From IMG/VR virus record IMGVR_UViG_3300027337_000015, positions 1 to 33,019 of that record: 33,019 nt of DNA; one strand, given 5' to 3'. Below the pieces are notes generated by a model. The model made no database searches. It was given only the letters and a program-made list of their open reading frames with translations, and was not told the origin of the DNA. This stretch comes from a virus. Position numbers and translations under genes: made by a program. Below are positions 1-6,537 of the stretch, piece by piece; position 1 is the stretch's first letter; each line of letters begins with the position of its first letter.

Positions 1-146
1 GCCTTGGCTCGTGCTTGATAGTCGCCTGAGTAATGCGGACGCTTGGGCTTGGGATGGAGTCGGTTGTATGTGGTCTGGCAGTCTGGGCATCGGCGTGGGT
101 TGGTGGTGAGATTCCCGCAGGTTAGACATGGTCTAGAGATGGTCAT
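1..146 (-). CDS. HNH endonuclease, N-terminal part (runs off window)
   Basis: The frame opens with ATG at 146 and stays open to base 1, giving 48 residues. It has two CxxC pairs (CLTC near residue 7 and CPDC near residue 20), then a basic stretch RPHYSGDYQARAK. This is the N-terminal zinc-binding layout of the short HNH nucleases found beside phage terminases. The catalytic HNH part lies outside the window, so the call rests on the N-terminus alone. No strong Shine-Dalgarno sequence precedes the ATG. In many actinophages such a nuclease sits just upstream of the small terminase and assists DNA packaging; here the small terminase is at the opposite end of the window. Confidence 0.6.
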   Translation of the reverse strand, partial: MTISRPCLTCGNLTTNPRRCPDCQTTYNRLHPKPKRPHYSGDYQARAK

Positions 147-165
147 AGGTGTGCGCCAGGCATGG

Positions 166-358
166 TCACGCCGTCACGCCAAGTAATACTTGGCGCGGGA
201 CGGCGTATGTGACAAATTGTGTTTCACGCCGTGTTTCACGCCGTGGGTCGGGTTCAATGAATATAAGGGTTTGCGGGCGAAAACGGCGTACGCCGTGGTC
301 ACGCCGTGTGTGGTCGGCGTGACGGCGTAAGCACCTGTTTCACGCCGTGTCACGCCGT
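166..358. repeat. Iteron-like cluster of ACGCCGT/ACGGCGT words
   Basis: Ten copies of a 7-base word lie in 193 bases. Direct copies (ACGCCGT) start at 168, 226, 238, 290, 301, 342 and 352; inverted copies (ACGGCGT) start at 200, 283 and 322. Six direct copies extend to the 9-mer TCACGCCGT (166, 224, 236, 299, 340, 350). The pair at 283 and 290 forms a perfect 14-base palindrome. Some copies are spaced 10-12 bases, about one helical turn. A separate hairpin (CGCCAAGT, loop AAT, ACTTGGCG) lies at 177-195. An AT-richer patch lies at 254-270. The block sits between the primase-helicase and the HNH/packaging genes, fitting a replication origin or operator array; which one is inference. Confidence 0.75.
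260..288 (-). promoter_or_regulatory. Possible promoter overlapping the central palindrome
   Basis: On the minus strand TATATT (265 to 260) resembles a -10 box. Exactly 17 bases upstream, where a -35 box would lie (288-283), is half of the palindrome at 283-296 rather than a TTGACA-like hexamer. A protein bound to the palindrome could activate or block transcription toward the HNH and terminase genes. This is a pattern match only. Confidence 0.25.
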
Positions 359-363
359 GTGGT

Positions 364-2193
364 TTAGAACTGTTCAAAGAGTGGATCATTCATCTGTTCT
401 CGGCGTTGGGTGTGGGCTTGTCGGGCTGTCTTGCGGACTACATGGTAGATGGTTTCGGCGCGTTCTTTGACTTCGGCCCACATGGCGTCGAGGCTGATCG
501 TTGGGTCGATGTTGAGTTCTTCTAGCATCTTGAGAGCTTGGGTTAGTCGTTCGCCGCCTTGGATGTCTTGTGTGAACATCTTGTGTTGGTCGTGGATGAT
601 GAGGTTGATTCGTTCGGGTATCCAGGTGTGCCGGTGCTTCTGTCGGATCATGACTAGGCGTCCGTCTACTTTGGTCATCTGCCAGACCAGGTCGACGTCG
701 TCGTTCTTTGCGCTGGTGCCTCGTGCGCCTTTCTTGAGGTCTTTGCCTGCGTGGTCTATGCGCATGAGTGATCGGCCTTCTTGTTTGAGGTTGATGGCTG
801 TCCAGCGGTAGAAGTTGCGGACGGTGTCGGCGTCGTTCTCTGCGCCTTCGACTGCTCGTGCGAAGGTGTCGATGATGACGAGTTCGGCTTGGCAGGCTCG
901 TGCTAGGTCGCAGATTTGTTTGGCTCCTTCTGGTTTGTCGAGTGAGCCGATTGGTGGGAGTGATGCGTAATGCAACCTTGATAGGTCGGTGTCTTTGTTG
1001 TAGCCCATTGCGGTGAGTCGCTCAAAGAGTACGGCTTGTGACATTTCGTAGTCCATGTAGAGGACGTTGGTTGGTGGTTTGGGTTCGGCGAAGATTTCTT
1101 TGCCTGTGGCGAGTGCGGCTGCGATGTAGAGCGCGAGTAGTGATTTGCCTGTTCCGCCTGGTGCGAAGATGACTACGAGTTGGTTGCGTGGGATGATGGG
1201 TTCGATTAGCCAGTCTTCTGCTGGGAATGATTGGTTCCAGAAGTCTGTCCAGTTGATGAGGATGTTGTCGGTCTTGGTTGGTTGCTCGACTGGCACCAAC
1301 GCTTTGCCTTCTTGTAGGAGCTTCTTGGCGAACGCTGATCGGTCGCCGTTGTGGTGCATGGCGGCGGTGTAGCCGAACCGTGTGTATGTGCCTGCTGGTA
1401 GGCCTGTAATGCTTGTGGTGAATACTTTGAGGATGTCTCTGCCTTGCCATCCTGTTGTCGCTGACGTGCCTTCTCGAATGTCTTTGCCTGGTCGCACCCA
1501 GTGTGATTCGCCTGTTTGGTCGGTGTGTGCGAGTGTCCAGCCGTCTTGTCTTAGTAGTTCGGGCCATGTGGTTGCGGCGCAGTAGCGGGATGCTGGTCCG
1601 TCTTCTTCGAGCAGTAGTGACGGTGCAGTGGGTGTAGTGGGTGTGGCTGGTTCGGCTTTCGCTGTAAGGAGTAACACCATCCACAGTGGCATGTCTGCTG
1701 GTTTGTGGTCGGCGATCGAGCGTTCTTCTGTCCATTGGTATTCTTTGCCGTTCGGGTGAACTGTTGGTGGTGCGAGGACTTGTCCGCCGATGCCACGGAT
1801 GTCGATGCCTTGTCCGAGTTTGCCTGATGCTTCGTTGCGGATCGGTGCGTCGGTGAGGAAGTAGATGTGTCTTCCGCCGGAGCCTGTGATGACTTCGAGT
1901 GTGTCGGGTAGTTTGCCGTGTAGTTGTTCTAGGTCGGCGAGTGTGTCCGAGCCACGGTACTGTTCGCGATCATCAATGTCTACGACGATGAGGTATCGGT
2001 TGCGACATTCACCTGTTGCGATGCCAAGTCCGCAGTTTTTGAACTGTCCTTCGAACCATTGTCGGATTGTGGTCGGGTCGGTGGTGGCTGCGTTCTGCCA
2101 ACCTGACATTGGTGGCCGTTTCTCGCCTTGTTTGATTGGTATGACGCGCACACCTTTGTTGGCGTACGCGAGTGCAGTGGTTAACACGGACAT
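364..2193 (-). CDS. Bifunctional primase-polymerase / RepA-like helicase
   Basis: The 609-residue protein combines two replication enzymes. Residues about 1-175 form a prim-pol (archaeo-eukaryotic primase) domain with the catalytic VVDIDD at 70-75, GSGGRHIYF at 104-112 and GIDIRG at 129-134. After a linker, residues about 325-540 form a RecA-fold hexameric helicase of the RepA/AAA_25 type: Walker A APGGTGKS at 344-351, Walker B LVIIDT at 438-443 and RIDHAGKD at 478-485. It should lay primers and unwind DNA at the phage fork. The start is well supported by AAGGAGA seven bases before ATG. It is the last complete gene of the replication module and adjoins the repeat cluster at 166-358. No DNA polymerase is visible in the window, so the prim-pol domain may also synthesise DNA, or the host enzyme is used. 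Confidence 0.9.
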   Translation of the reverse strand: MSVLTTALAYANKGVRVIPIKQGEKRPPMSGWQNAATTDPTTIRQWFEGQFKNCGLGIATGECRNRYLIVVDIDDREQYRGSDTLADLEQLHGKLPDTLEVITGSGGRHIYFLTDAPIRNEASGKLGQGIDIRGIGGQVLAPPTVHPNGKEYQWTEERSIADHKPADMPLWMVLLLTAKAEPATPTTPTAPSLLLEEDGPASRYCAATTWPELLRQDGWTLAHTDQTGESHWVRPGKDIREGTSATTGWQGRDILKVFTTSITGLPAGTYTRFGYTAAMHHNGDRSAFAKKLLQEGKALVPVEQPTKTDNILINWTDFWNQSFPAEDWLIEPIIPRNQLVVIFAPGGTGKSLLALYIAAALATGKEIFAEPKPPTNVLYMDYEMSQAVLFERLTAMGYNKDTDLSRLHYASLPPIGSLDKPEGAKQICDLARACQAELVIIDTFARAVEGAENDADTVRNFYRWTAINLKQEGRSLMRIDHAGKDLKKGARGTSAKNDDVDLVWQMTKVDGRLVMIRQKHRHTWIPERINLIIHDQHKMFTQDIQGGERLTQALKMLEELNIDPTISLDAMWAEVKERAETIYHVVRKTARQAHTQRREQMNDPLFEQF

Positions 2194-2213
2194 GGTTCTC
2201 CTTGGTTGATTGC

Positions 2214-2960
2214 TTAGTTTAGTGACGGCGTCTCTTGAACTTCTTTTTGATGCGATGTTTCATGTTTCAGATGCCAGTAAGTCAGGTATTCGATCGCATT
2301 ATGCAGCAAGAGCCACGAGTCATTAAAGAAGCCAAGACCGCTATTGCATTTAGTACAAAGTAACCCTCTTGCTTTTTCTGTTTCGTGACAATGATCAAAC
2401 GCCAATGATTTTTTGCTTAATCGGTAACTACGGCAGATCGCACACCGACCGTTTTGAAGCTGTAGTAAAGATTCATAATCACCGCGTTCTACTCCATATC
2501 GTTTGTCTCGTCGCTTATTTTTTGATTCTTGTTTGGCTTTCTTTCGACAGGCATCTGAACAAAGTTTTGTTGCAATCAAGTTGTTGCTCGAGACCATGAA
2601 GTTTTTCCCACACATTCTGCAACGAGTTTCAAAGCGCATTTGCGACCTGGCTATTTGATAACAATCATTTGAACAGTATTGATTCTTGCTTGTAAATCTC
2701 TTACCGCGATAAACTTTCACTTCTTGTTTGAAAGTCTTATTGCACTCTGTATTTGCGCAAACTTGAAAACGATCCTTGATTTTTCTATTTATTTTTGAAC
2801 AATCATTTGAACAATAAACGCGCTTTTCCCAACGATGACTGGTCTTGCCGTTTGGTGCGGTGTAAAAAACTTTTGGTATTTCAAATGTTTTGTTGCACCC
2901 TTTACATGTGCGATAAATAGAGCCGCGGTTAATCTCTCGTTTGACTGCCATGTCAGCCAT
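2214..2960 (-). CDS. Endonuclease VII-like HNH nuclease with zinc fingers
   Basis: The C-terminal third matches the recombination endonuclease VII family: YGVERGDYESLL, then C-A-I-C, LAFDHCHET (His-Me finger), RGLLCTKCN and a helical end. Upstream of it are several CxxC-type modules (CKGCNKTF, YCSNDC, CRMCGKNF, LCSDAC) that probably bind zinc and DNA. I chose ATG at 2960, which overlaps the stop of the preceding gene; the next ATG at 2951 is equally possible and a longer GTG start at 3005 is less likely. No clear Shine-Dalgarno is present. Base composition stands out: 2761-2820 has 16 G+C in 60 bases, against 37 in 60 at 841-900 in the primase gene. This suggests a recently acquired, possibly homing, nuclease; a Holliday-junction resolving role is also known for the family. 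Confidence 0.75.
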   Translation of the reverse strand: MADMAVKREINRGSIYRTCKGCNKTFEIPKVFYTAPNGKTSHRWEKRVYCSNDCSKINRKIKDRFQVCANTECNKTFKQEVKVYRGKRFTSKNQYCSNDCYQIARSQMRFETRCRMCGKNFMVSSNNLIATKLCSDACRKKAKQESKNKRRDKRYGVERGDYESLLQLQNGRCAICRSYRLSKKSLAFDHCHETEKARGLLCTKCNSGLGFFNDSWLLLHNAIEYLTYWHLKHETSHQKEVQETPSLN

Positions 2961-3405
2961 GTTTGCGGATGTTGCCGAGTATGTCGGCAGGTACTTCTCG
3001 GCCACGCAGGTTATAGAGGAATGTGACGAATCCGATCTCGTCTACTTTCTCAATTTTGTTCTCCATGAATGCTGTGGCGAGTGCGTTGATTGGCCAGATG
3101 ACGAACCATGGTTCGCTGTCTTCGGCGACTGGTCCCCACCAACCATCTTGCTTCGAGTGACCGTACTGCACGATAAACGCTGGGATCTTTGCCATGTTGC
3201 CGAGCTGCGCGAGCGTTCGTGCGCCGACATTGATTAGGTCTAGGACTCCGTGTTCGTGTTTGTAGTCGATGAGTGCTTTCGGTATGCACTTGTCGTATTC
3301 GACCATGAGGAAGTCGATGTCCATCGCTGGTGTGTTGTAGCCCCAGCCGCGATGCCGTTGTGATAGCCATGCGTCTCGTTTGAAGTGTTGTTCATTGCTT
3401 GTCAT
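2953..3405 (-). CDS. Possible PD-(D/E)XK nuclease-like protein
   Basis: The 150-residue product starts at ATG 3405, 14 bases inside the preceding HTH gene. An earlier in-frame start at 3525 would overlap that gene far more. It contains DIDFLMVEYD followed by PKALIDYKHE. An acidic residue and then a hydrophobic D-x-K strand is the core arrangement of PD-(D/E)XK nucleases, but the catalytic set is not fully clear. The middle and C-terminal parts are Trp-rich (GWWGPVAEDSEPWFVIWP). It belongs to the leftward early operon between a regulator and the endonuclease VII-like gene. The nuclease assignment is inference; a structural or DNA-mimic role cannot be excluded. Confidence 0.5.
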   Translation of the reverse strand: MTSNEQHFKRDAWLSQRHRGWGYNTPAMDIDFLMVEYDKCIPKALIDYKHEHGVLDLINVGARTLAQLGNMAKIPAFIVQYGHSKQDGWWGPVAEDSEPWFVIWPINALATAFMENKIEKVDEIGFVTFLYNLRGREVPADILGNIRKHG

Positions 3406-3631
3406 ACCAGTCCGTCCATATCTCTGAGGGATGTAGTCCGAGTCGGACTGCATATTTGTCTGCTTGCCATATGTTGAAGTTTGTTGGGTTGTTTCGCCAT
3501 CGTGAGATGACGGTTCTGTTGACACCCAACAGTTCGCCGATGTGTTTCGCCGAAGTGCCAGGTGTCCACAGTTTCAATAGTTCCGATGCCGGATAGCAGA
3601 AGTATTTGACCGCCTGCTGTCTTGTGGTCAT
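3392..3631 (-). CDS. Small helix-turn-helix DNA-binding protein
   Basis: This 79-residue protein starts at ATG 3631, which overlaps the preceding stop in an ATGA. Residues about 24-47 (SAKHIGELLGVNRTVISRW) read as a helix-turn-helix: a helix, a turn at GVN, and a recognition helix TVISRW. The C-terminal part (RLGLHPSEIWTDWY) resembles small phage and plasmid regulators. It may regulate the early operon or the repeat cluster at 166-358; no target is shown by the sequence. No integrase or second repressor is visible, so it need not be a lysogeny repressor. Confidence 0.65.
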   Translation of the reverse strand: MTTRQQAVKYFCYPASELLKLWTPGTSAKHIGELLGVNRTVISRWRNNPTNFNIWQADKYAVRLGLHPSEIWTDWYDKQ

Positions 3632-3936
3632 TGGATTTCGAAGTTTTCGTATGCGTCGTCGCCGATCAGGTCGCGCATGTATTCTTCGCTCTCTGTCAAG
3701 TCGTTGAACAGGATGCGGCGTTTCTCTTCTTGCCACACTGGTTCGAAGTCAATCTTCTCGGTGTTCTTGAATGTCACGATTGACTCTGGGTTGATGCCCG
3801 AAGATTCGATTGGTTCAAGGATTACTGCTTCGATGTTTGTTCCTGGACTTGCCACGATGATGATGTCACGATCATCGTGTTCGTTGTAGTCGATGCGCGT
3901 TGTGCCGAACATCGTGTTGATGTATATCTGTTTCAT
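3628..3936 (-). CDS. Hypothetical acidic protein
   Basis: I do not recognise this 102-residue protein. It is acidic, with an N-terminal beta-rich part (MKQIYINTMFGTTRIDY, IIIVASPGTNIEAVIL) and a helical acidic C-terminus (LTESEEYMRDLIGDDAYENF). The start is strongly supported by AAGGAGG seven bases ahead of ATG. The Shine-Dalgarno lies inside the end of the preceding 58-codon gene and the two overlap by ATGA. It sits in the run of small early genes. Confidence 0.6.
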   Translation of the reverse strand: MKQIYINTMFGTTRIDYNEHDDRDIIIVASPGTNIEAVILEPIESSGINPESIVTFKNTEKIDFEPVWQEEKRRILFNDLTESEEYMRDLIGDDAYENFEIQ

Positions 3937-4109
3937 TGTGCCTCCTTAGGCTTTTGTTTTCGTTGTTGATATTCTTCTTGCTCTTTTGCTAACCATATTT
4001 CGGCATGGACTTGAGCAGCGTGATTCTTGCTGGTTCGGTCCATTTGCCTTTTCTTCTCTAACCATTTAAGTGTTGCGCGTTGCTTTGATGGCCGATTCTT
4101 GCTTGGCAT
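3933..4109 (-). CDS. Small basic helical protein (58 residues)
   Basis: This short gene fills the gap between two better-sized ones. ATG at 4109 overlaps the previous stop by one base (TGATG), with GGAGGA just upstream. Its TGA overlaps the ATG of the next gene at 3936. The product begins MPSKNRPSKQRATLKWLEK and is rich in Lys, Arg, Gln and Glu, probably one or two amphipathic helices. A small DNA- or RNA-associated protein is plausible, but there is no recognisable family. Coupling at both ends is the main evidence that it is real. Confidence 0.6.
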   Translation of the reverse strand: MPSKNRPSKQRATLKWLEKKRQMDRTSKNHAAQVHAEIWLAKEQEEYQQRKQKPKEAQ

Positions 4110-4423
4110 CAGTCCTCCGGTTCTTCGTCTTGGTCGAATGGTTTGAAGTCGAACTTGAAGTCCGCATCTTTGCCGGCGATGTAGTAGCCCATGGTGGGAT
4201 GGTTCGGATTTCGGCGGCGTGTTGCGCGTTTTGCTTGCGGTTTGCCAAGTGTCGCACCTGGGTATCTGACACCGTTGCGCAATGTTTCATGGAATCGCAA
4301 CGCATCAAACACACGATCCATACCGCCGTGGATTAGTGCGTCAGCAAGCATGTCGCAACATTGACGTTCTTGTTCAAGCGAGTTGCTTATTGCTATCAAT
4401 CGTTCTTTTTCTTGCTTATTCAT
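4109..4423 (-). CDS. Hypothetical protein
   Basis: The 104-residue product is not recognised. The N-terminal half is helical (MNKQEKERLIAISNSLEQE), the middle is basic (KPQAKRATRRRNPNHP) and the end is acidic (FDQDEEPED). AGGAGG seven bases ahead of ATG supports the start. It is coupled to the next gene through TGATG. Confidence 0.6.
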   Translation of the reverse strand: MNKQEKERLIAISNSLEQERQCCDMLADALIHGGMDRVFDALRFHETLRNGVRYPGATLGKPQAKRATRRRNPNHPTMGYYIAGKDADFKFDFKPFDQDEEPED

Positions 4424-4441
4424 GTGCAGGCCTCCTATGAC

Positions 4442-4687
4442 CTAATCGTCTTCGAGTAACTGTCTTGCTATTCGAAGTTTCTCGGCAGCTCCCGCTGATT
4501 CGAGAAGACCGATAGTAGTAGATGTGACCTGCTCAGGCGGGCATATCGTAAAAAACTTTTGTTCGGTCGTCACATAGTTCTGGATCGTGGCAACCAGCAC
4601 ATAGGCGGTGCAAACATTGTCGGCATCTACCTGTGACTCGATGAAGTATTTGATGCGGTCATCAATCGGATCTTCGCTCTCATTCAT
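4442..4687 (-). CDS. Hypothetical acidic protein
   Basis: This 81-residue acidic protein has no family I recognise. It has a helical start (DRIKYFIESQVDADNV), a central beta-rich part with two Cys (C26 and C49) and a helical end (AAEKLRIARQLLEDD). GGAGG six bases upstream supports ATG at 4687. That Shine-Dalgarno lies within the preceding 29-codon ORF, which ends inside the start of this gene. Confidence 0.6.
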   Translation of the reverse strand: MNESEDPIDDRIKYFIESQVDADNVCTAYVLVATIQNYVTTEQKFFTICPPEQVTSTTIGLLESAGAAEKLRIARQLLEDD

Positions 4688-4769
4688 CGTCGTCCTCCAG
4701 TTTCTCGCCGCATACGGGCTTGCGTGGCAGGATGCGGTTCGGTAGGCAGGCGCATAGTCGGGCTTCCAT
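4680..4769 (-). CDS. Possible 29-residue Cys-containing microprotein
   Basis: A 29-codon frame starts with ATG at 4769 overlapping the preceding TAA (TAATG) and stops at 4680 inside the next gene. It reads MEARLCACLPNRILPRK followed by PVCGEK and an acidic tail. The CxC plus a third Cys could bind a metal. Coupling at both ends and the exact fit to the gap favour a real gene, but the ribosome site is weak (GGCGGA). A non-coding linker is the alternative. Confidence 0.45.
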   Translation of the reverse strand: MEARLCACLPNRILPRKPVCGEKLEDDDE

Positions 4770-5086
4770 TATCGTTCCGCCACGGTGCGTGGGAACGGTA
4801 GGTCGTTGTATGCCTGGTTGAGTAGGCCGAGGTATCCGAGTGCGTCAGCGAGCGAGTCGTGATGCAATCGGTTCTTGTCGAGGTTGGTGCGGAGTCTTGC
4901 CATCTTGACCGACACCATGAATAGGAGTGCGTCGGCGAGGCTGAGTTTGATGCCGGTTAGTCCTTCGAAGATTTGGGTGACTTTGCTGTAGTCGTCTACG
5001 ACGTTGCCGTAGTCATTGTTGCGTGGTCCTGTGACCAGTTGGTGTGCTTCGAGCAGGATGTCTGCTCCGACCGATTCAGTTTTCAT
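4769..5086 (-). CDS. DUF6378-type phage protein
   Basis: The 105-residue sequence has the layout of a widespread phage family annotated DUF6378: ILLEAHQLV, then GPRNNDYGN, a helical segment, then LSLADALLFMVSVKMARL and a C-terminal HDSLADALGYLGL. The conserved acidic, His and Tyr positions suggest a small all-helical protein; the biochemical function is unknown. AGAGG precedes ATG. It overlaps the previous gene by ATGA and the next through TAATG. Confidence 0.6.
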   Translation of the reverse strand: MKTESVGADILLEAHQLVTGPRNNDYGNVVDDYSKVTQIFEGLTGIKLSLADALLFMVSVKMARLRTNLDKNRLHHDSLADALGYLGLLNQAYNDLPFPRTVAER

Positions 5087-5271
5087 TGTGCCTCTTTGCA
5101 GATTTCGTATTTGGATTGGCTGAATGCGAGTAGCCGTCCGTTGGGTTCTATGCCGACCCAGGTTGGTGCATCTGGGTCACAGAGGCATCCTGTGATGCGG
5201 CGTGTGTCGAGTCGGACTTCACCGTCACACAGTTGGCAGACAATGTATGTGTCGAGGCCGATCGTGATCAC
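5083..5271 (-). CDS. Hypothetical Cys-containing protein
   Basis: This 62-residue protein starts with GTG at 5271, overlapping the upstream stop as GTGA, and ends in an ATGA with the next gene. It contains VCQLCDGEV (CxxC) and later GCLCDP (CxC), so it could be a small zinc-binding protein. There is no recognised family. Clean coupling at both ends supports it as a gene. Confidence 0.55.
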   Translation of the reverse strand: MITIGLDTYIVCQLCDGEVRLDTRRITGCLCDPDAPTWVGIEPNGRLLAFSQSKYEICKEAQ

Positions 5272-5492
5272 AGTTCGATGCCTTGTTGGATGTGGACGCG
5301 GAGTCGGTCTAGTTGTCCGCCGAGTGATTTGATTCGGTCACGACACGCCTCAAGTTCTTGATGTAGTGATTCGGCCGCATCGACGGCGTTGTCACGCTGT
5401 TCGGTCACACGCTCGAGCGCGACTGATAGTTCTGCGACACGGGTTTGCAACTCGATTATCTCTTGACTCATTGCGAATGTATCTGCGGTCAT
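5268..5492 (-). CDS. Small coiled-coil protein
   Basis: The 74 residues are nearly all heptad-like: EIIELQTRVAELSVALERV, ESLHQELEACRDRI and QLDRLRVHIQQ. A single parallel coiled coil or helical hairpin is likely. AAGGAG six bases before ATG supports the start. Function is unknown; similar short coiled-coil proteins are common in phage early operons. Confidence 0.6.
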   Translation of the reverse strand: MTADTFAMSQEIIELQTRVAELSVALERVTEQRDNAVDAAESLHQELEACRDRIKSLGGQLDRLRVHIQQGIEL

Positions 5493-5620
5493 TTCTTGCT
5501 CCTTCTGTCCAGTTCTTGTTTGAGTGCTGCTATTACTTCGAAGAGCCGATCTTGTTCACCGACACCGACGAATTGTCTTTCAAGGAACGCGATTGCGTCT
5601 TGTATATCTTTCTTAGTCAT
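5489..5620 (-). CDS. Small helical protein (43 residues)
   Basis: A 43-codon frame starts with ATG at 5620 behind a good Shine-Dalgarno (GGAGGT, five bases away). Its TGA overlaps the next ATG as ATGA. The product begins MTKKDIQDAIAFLERQ and ends KQELDRRSKK, giving two charged helices. There is no recognised family. The ribosome site and the coupling make it more convincing than its length suggests. Confidence 0.6.
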   Translation of the reverse strand: MTKKDIQDAIAFLERQFVGVGEQDRLFEVIAALKQELDRRSKK

Positions 5621-5645
5621 TCCGACCTCCATTGGTTAGAGGAAC

Positions 5646-5685
5646 GACCCTACTTCGCCGAAAGGGAAGAATGCAAAGTAGGATC
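5646..5685 (-). other. 13-bp stem-loop in an 82-base intergenic gap
   Basis: On the minus strand GATCCTACTTTGC pairs with GCGAAGTAGGGTC across a 14-base loop, with 11 Watson-Crick and two wobble pairs. It lies between the putative ssDNA-binding gene and the 43-residue gene. No U-run follows, so it is not a classical terminator. mRNA protection, processing or attenuation is possible. Confidence 0.5.
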
Positions 5686-5702
5686 GAACCCTGCTTACGG
5701 AC

Positions 5703-6101
5703 CTACCAACGGTCGTCGGTTGCAACCTTTTCTACCTTGGCCGCGAACAGCTTCGGTGCGTTGAACCCTGCCTTCTTTTCACCATCTGCCGAGTATTTGA
5801 CCGAGATTTTGTTGCCGGTCAACTCCGTGACTGATGCTTGCTTCGCTGCTTCACGGATCGCGGTGATCATTGCACCACGCGCCCAAAGGTTCGCGTCGCC
5901 TTCTTTTTCTGTTTTGATTGTGATGACATACACGAAACGAGGATCACCGTTCGGCCATGTCTTTGCGACACCGGCTGGATCACGGTCTTCCAATTTCTTG
6001 ACGTCTGTGACGATACCTGAGTGGACATCGCCGATCTTCTCGAACTTCAAACTTGGCAGTTTGGGTCCGCCTCCTGCTAGGAGATCTTGTTCATCTGACA
6101 T
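5703..6101 (-). CDS. Putative ssDNA-binding (OB-fold) protein
   Basis: The 132-residue protein resembles actinophage proteins that sit in the SSB position. It has a short disordered N-terminus (MSDEQDLLAGGGPK), a beta-rich core with FVYVITIKTE, LWARGAMITAIREAA and ISVKYSADG, then GFNAPKLFAAKVE. The order of beta strands with a helix in the middle fits an OB fold. It lies between the Cas4-like nuclease side and the primase-helicase side of the replication module, where an SSB is expected. There is no acidic SSB-type C-terminal tip. GAGGTAAGC precedes ATG, and the start overlaps the previous gene by 11 bases. Confidence 0.55.
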   Translation of the reverse strand: MSDEQDLLAGGGPKLPSLKFEKIGDVHSGIVTDVKKLEDRDPAGVAKTWPNGDPRFVYVITIKTEKEGDANLWARGAMITAIREAAKQASVTELTGNKISVKYSADGEKKAGFNAPKLFAAKVEKVATDDRW

Positions 6102-6537
6102 TGCTTACCTCATTTTCTTTGCTTGGGAATCCGAAGGAGTCCGTTGATGTGTTCCATACGATGTCTTGTTCATCCCAACGAATAGCGCGACAGATAACAG
6201 CGAACTGTTCTGCACACGCCGCGTCGAGATGCCCGACGGCACCGCCTGCCGATTTGAATAACACACCCTGAATCGAGTGGCAGAGACTCGTGATCAGGAG
6301 TTCGTCACAGTTATCGGACATGATGAGGTCAACTAGACCTCGTCCTATCTGGTATCTGCGATGCGATTTAAGTTGATCTAGTGAGATCGAGTGACCGTAT
6401 TCGTTGCATTCGGTCGCGATCTTCTTCAGCATTGCCCGCTGGTGCGGGCGAAGCGAATCAAAGTCTGTTTGGAGTTGTAGTACGCAGGTTCGGTCTACGC
6501 CTGTGTCGTATGTTCGGCCTTCGAATGTGTCGGTCAT
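6091..6537 (-). CDS. Hypothetical protein of the replication module
   Basis: I do not recognise this 148-residue protein. It is mostly alpha-helical, with SLRPHQRAMLKKIATECNEY, a basic HRRYQIGRGLVDLI and five Cys at separated positions. It starts in an ATGA with the upstream nuclease gene and overlaps the downstream SSB-like gene by 11 bases. Its place between a nuclease and an SSB-like protein suggests a role in DNA metabolism, which is inference from context only. Confidence 0.5.
   Translation of the reverse strand: MTDTFEGRTYDTGVDRTCVLQLQTDFDSLRPHQRAMLKKIATECNEYGHSISLDQLKSHRRYQIGRGLVDLIMSDNCDELLITSLCHSIQGVLFKSAGGAVGHLDAACAEQFAVICRAIRWDEQDIVWNTSTDSFGFPSKENEVSNVR

Noticed and set aside
174-389. 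A 71-codon minus-strand frame over the repeat cluster, reading repeated HGV/HGVK
   Set aside because: Its periodicity comes from the ACGGCGTG words; there is no ribosome site and it starts inside the primase gene. The DNA repeats are the better explanation.
4066-4336. Overlapping frames of about 82-88 codons on both strands
   Set aside because: They lack ribosome sites and overlap two coupled minus-strand genes that have them.
5670-5702. tRNA-like T-arm (GGTTCGATCC on the minus strand)
   Set aside because: The T stem is mismatched and no acceptor or anticodon arm can be built around it.
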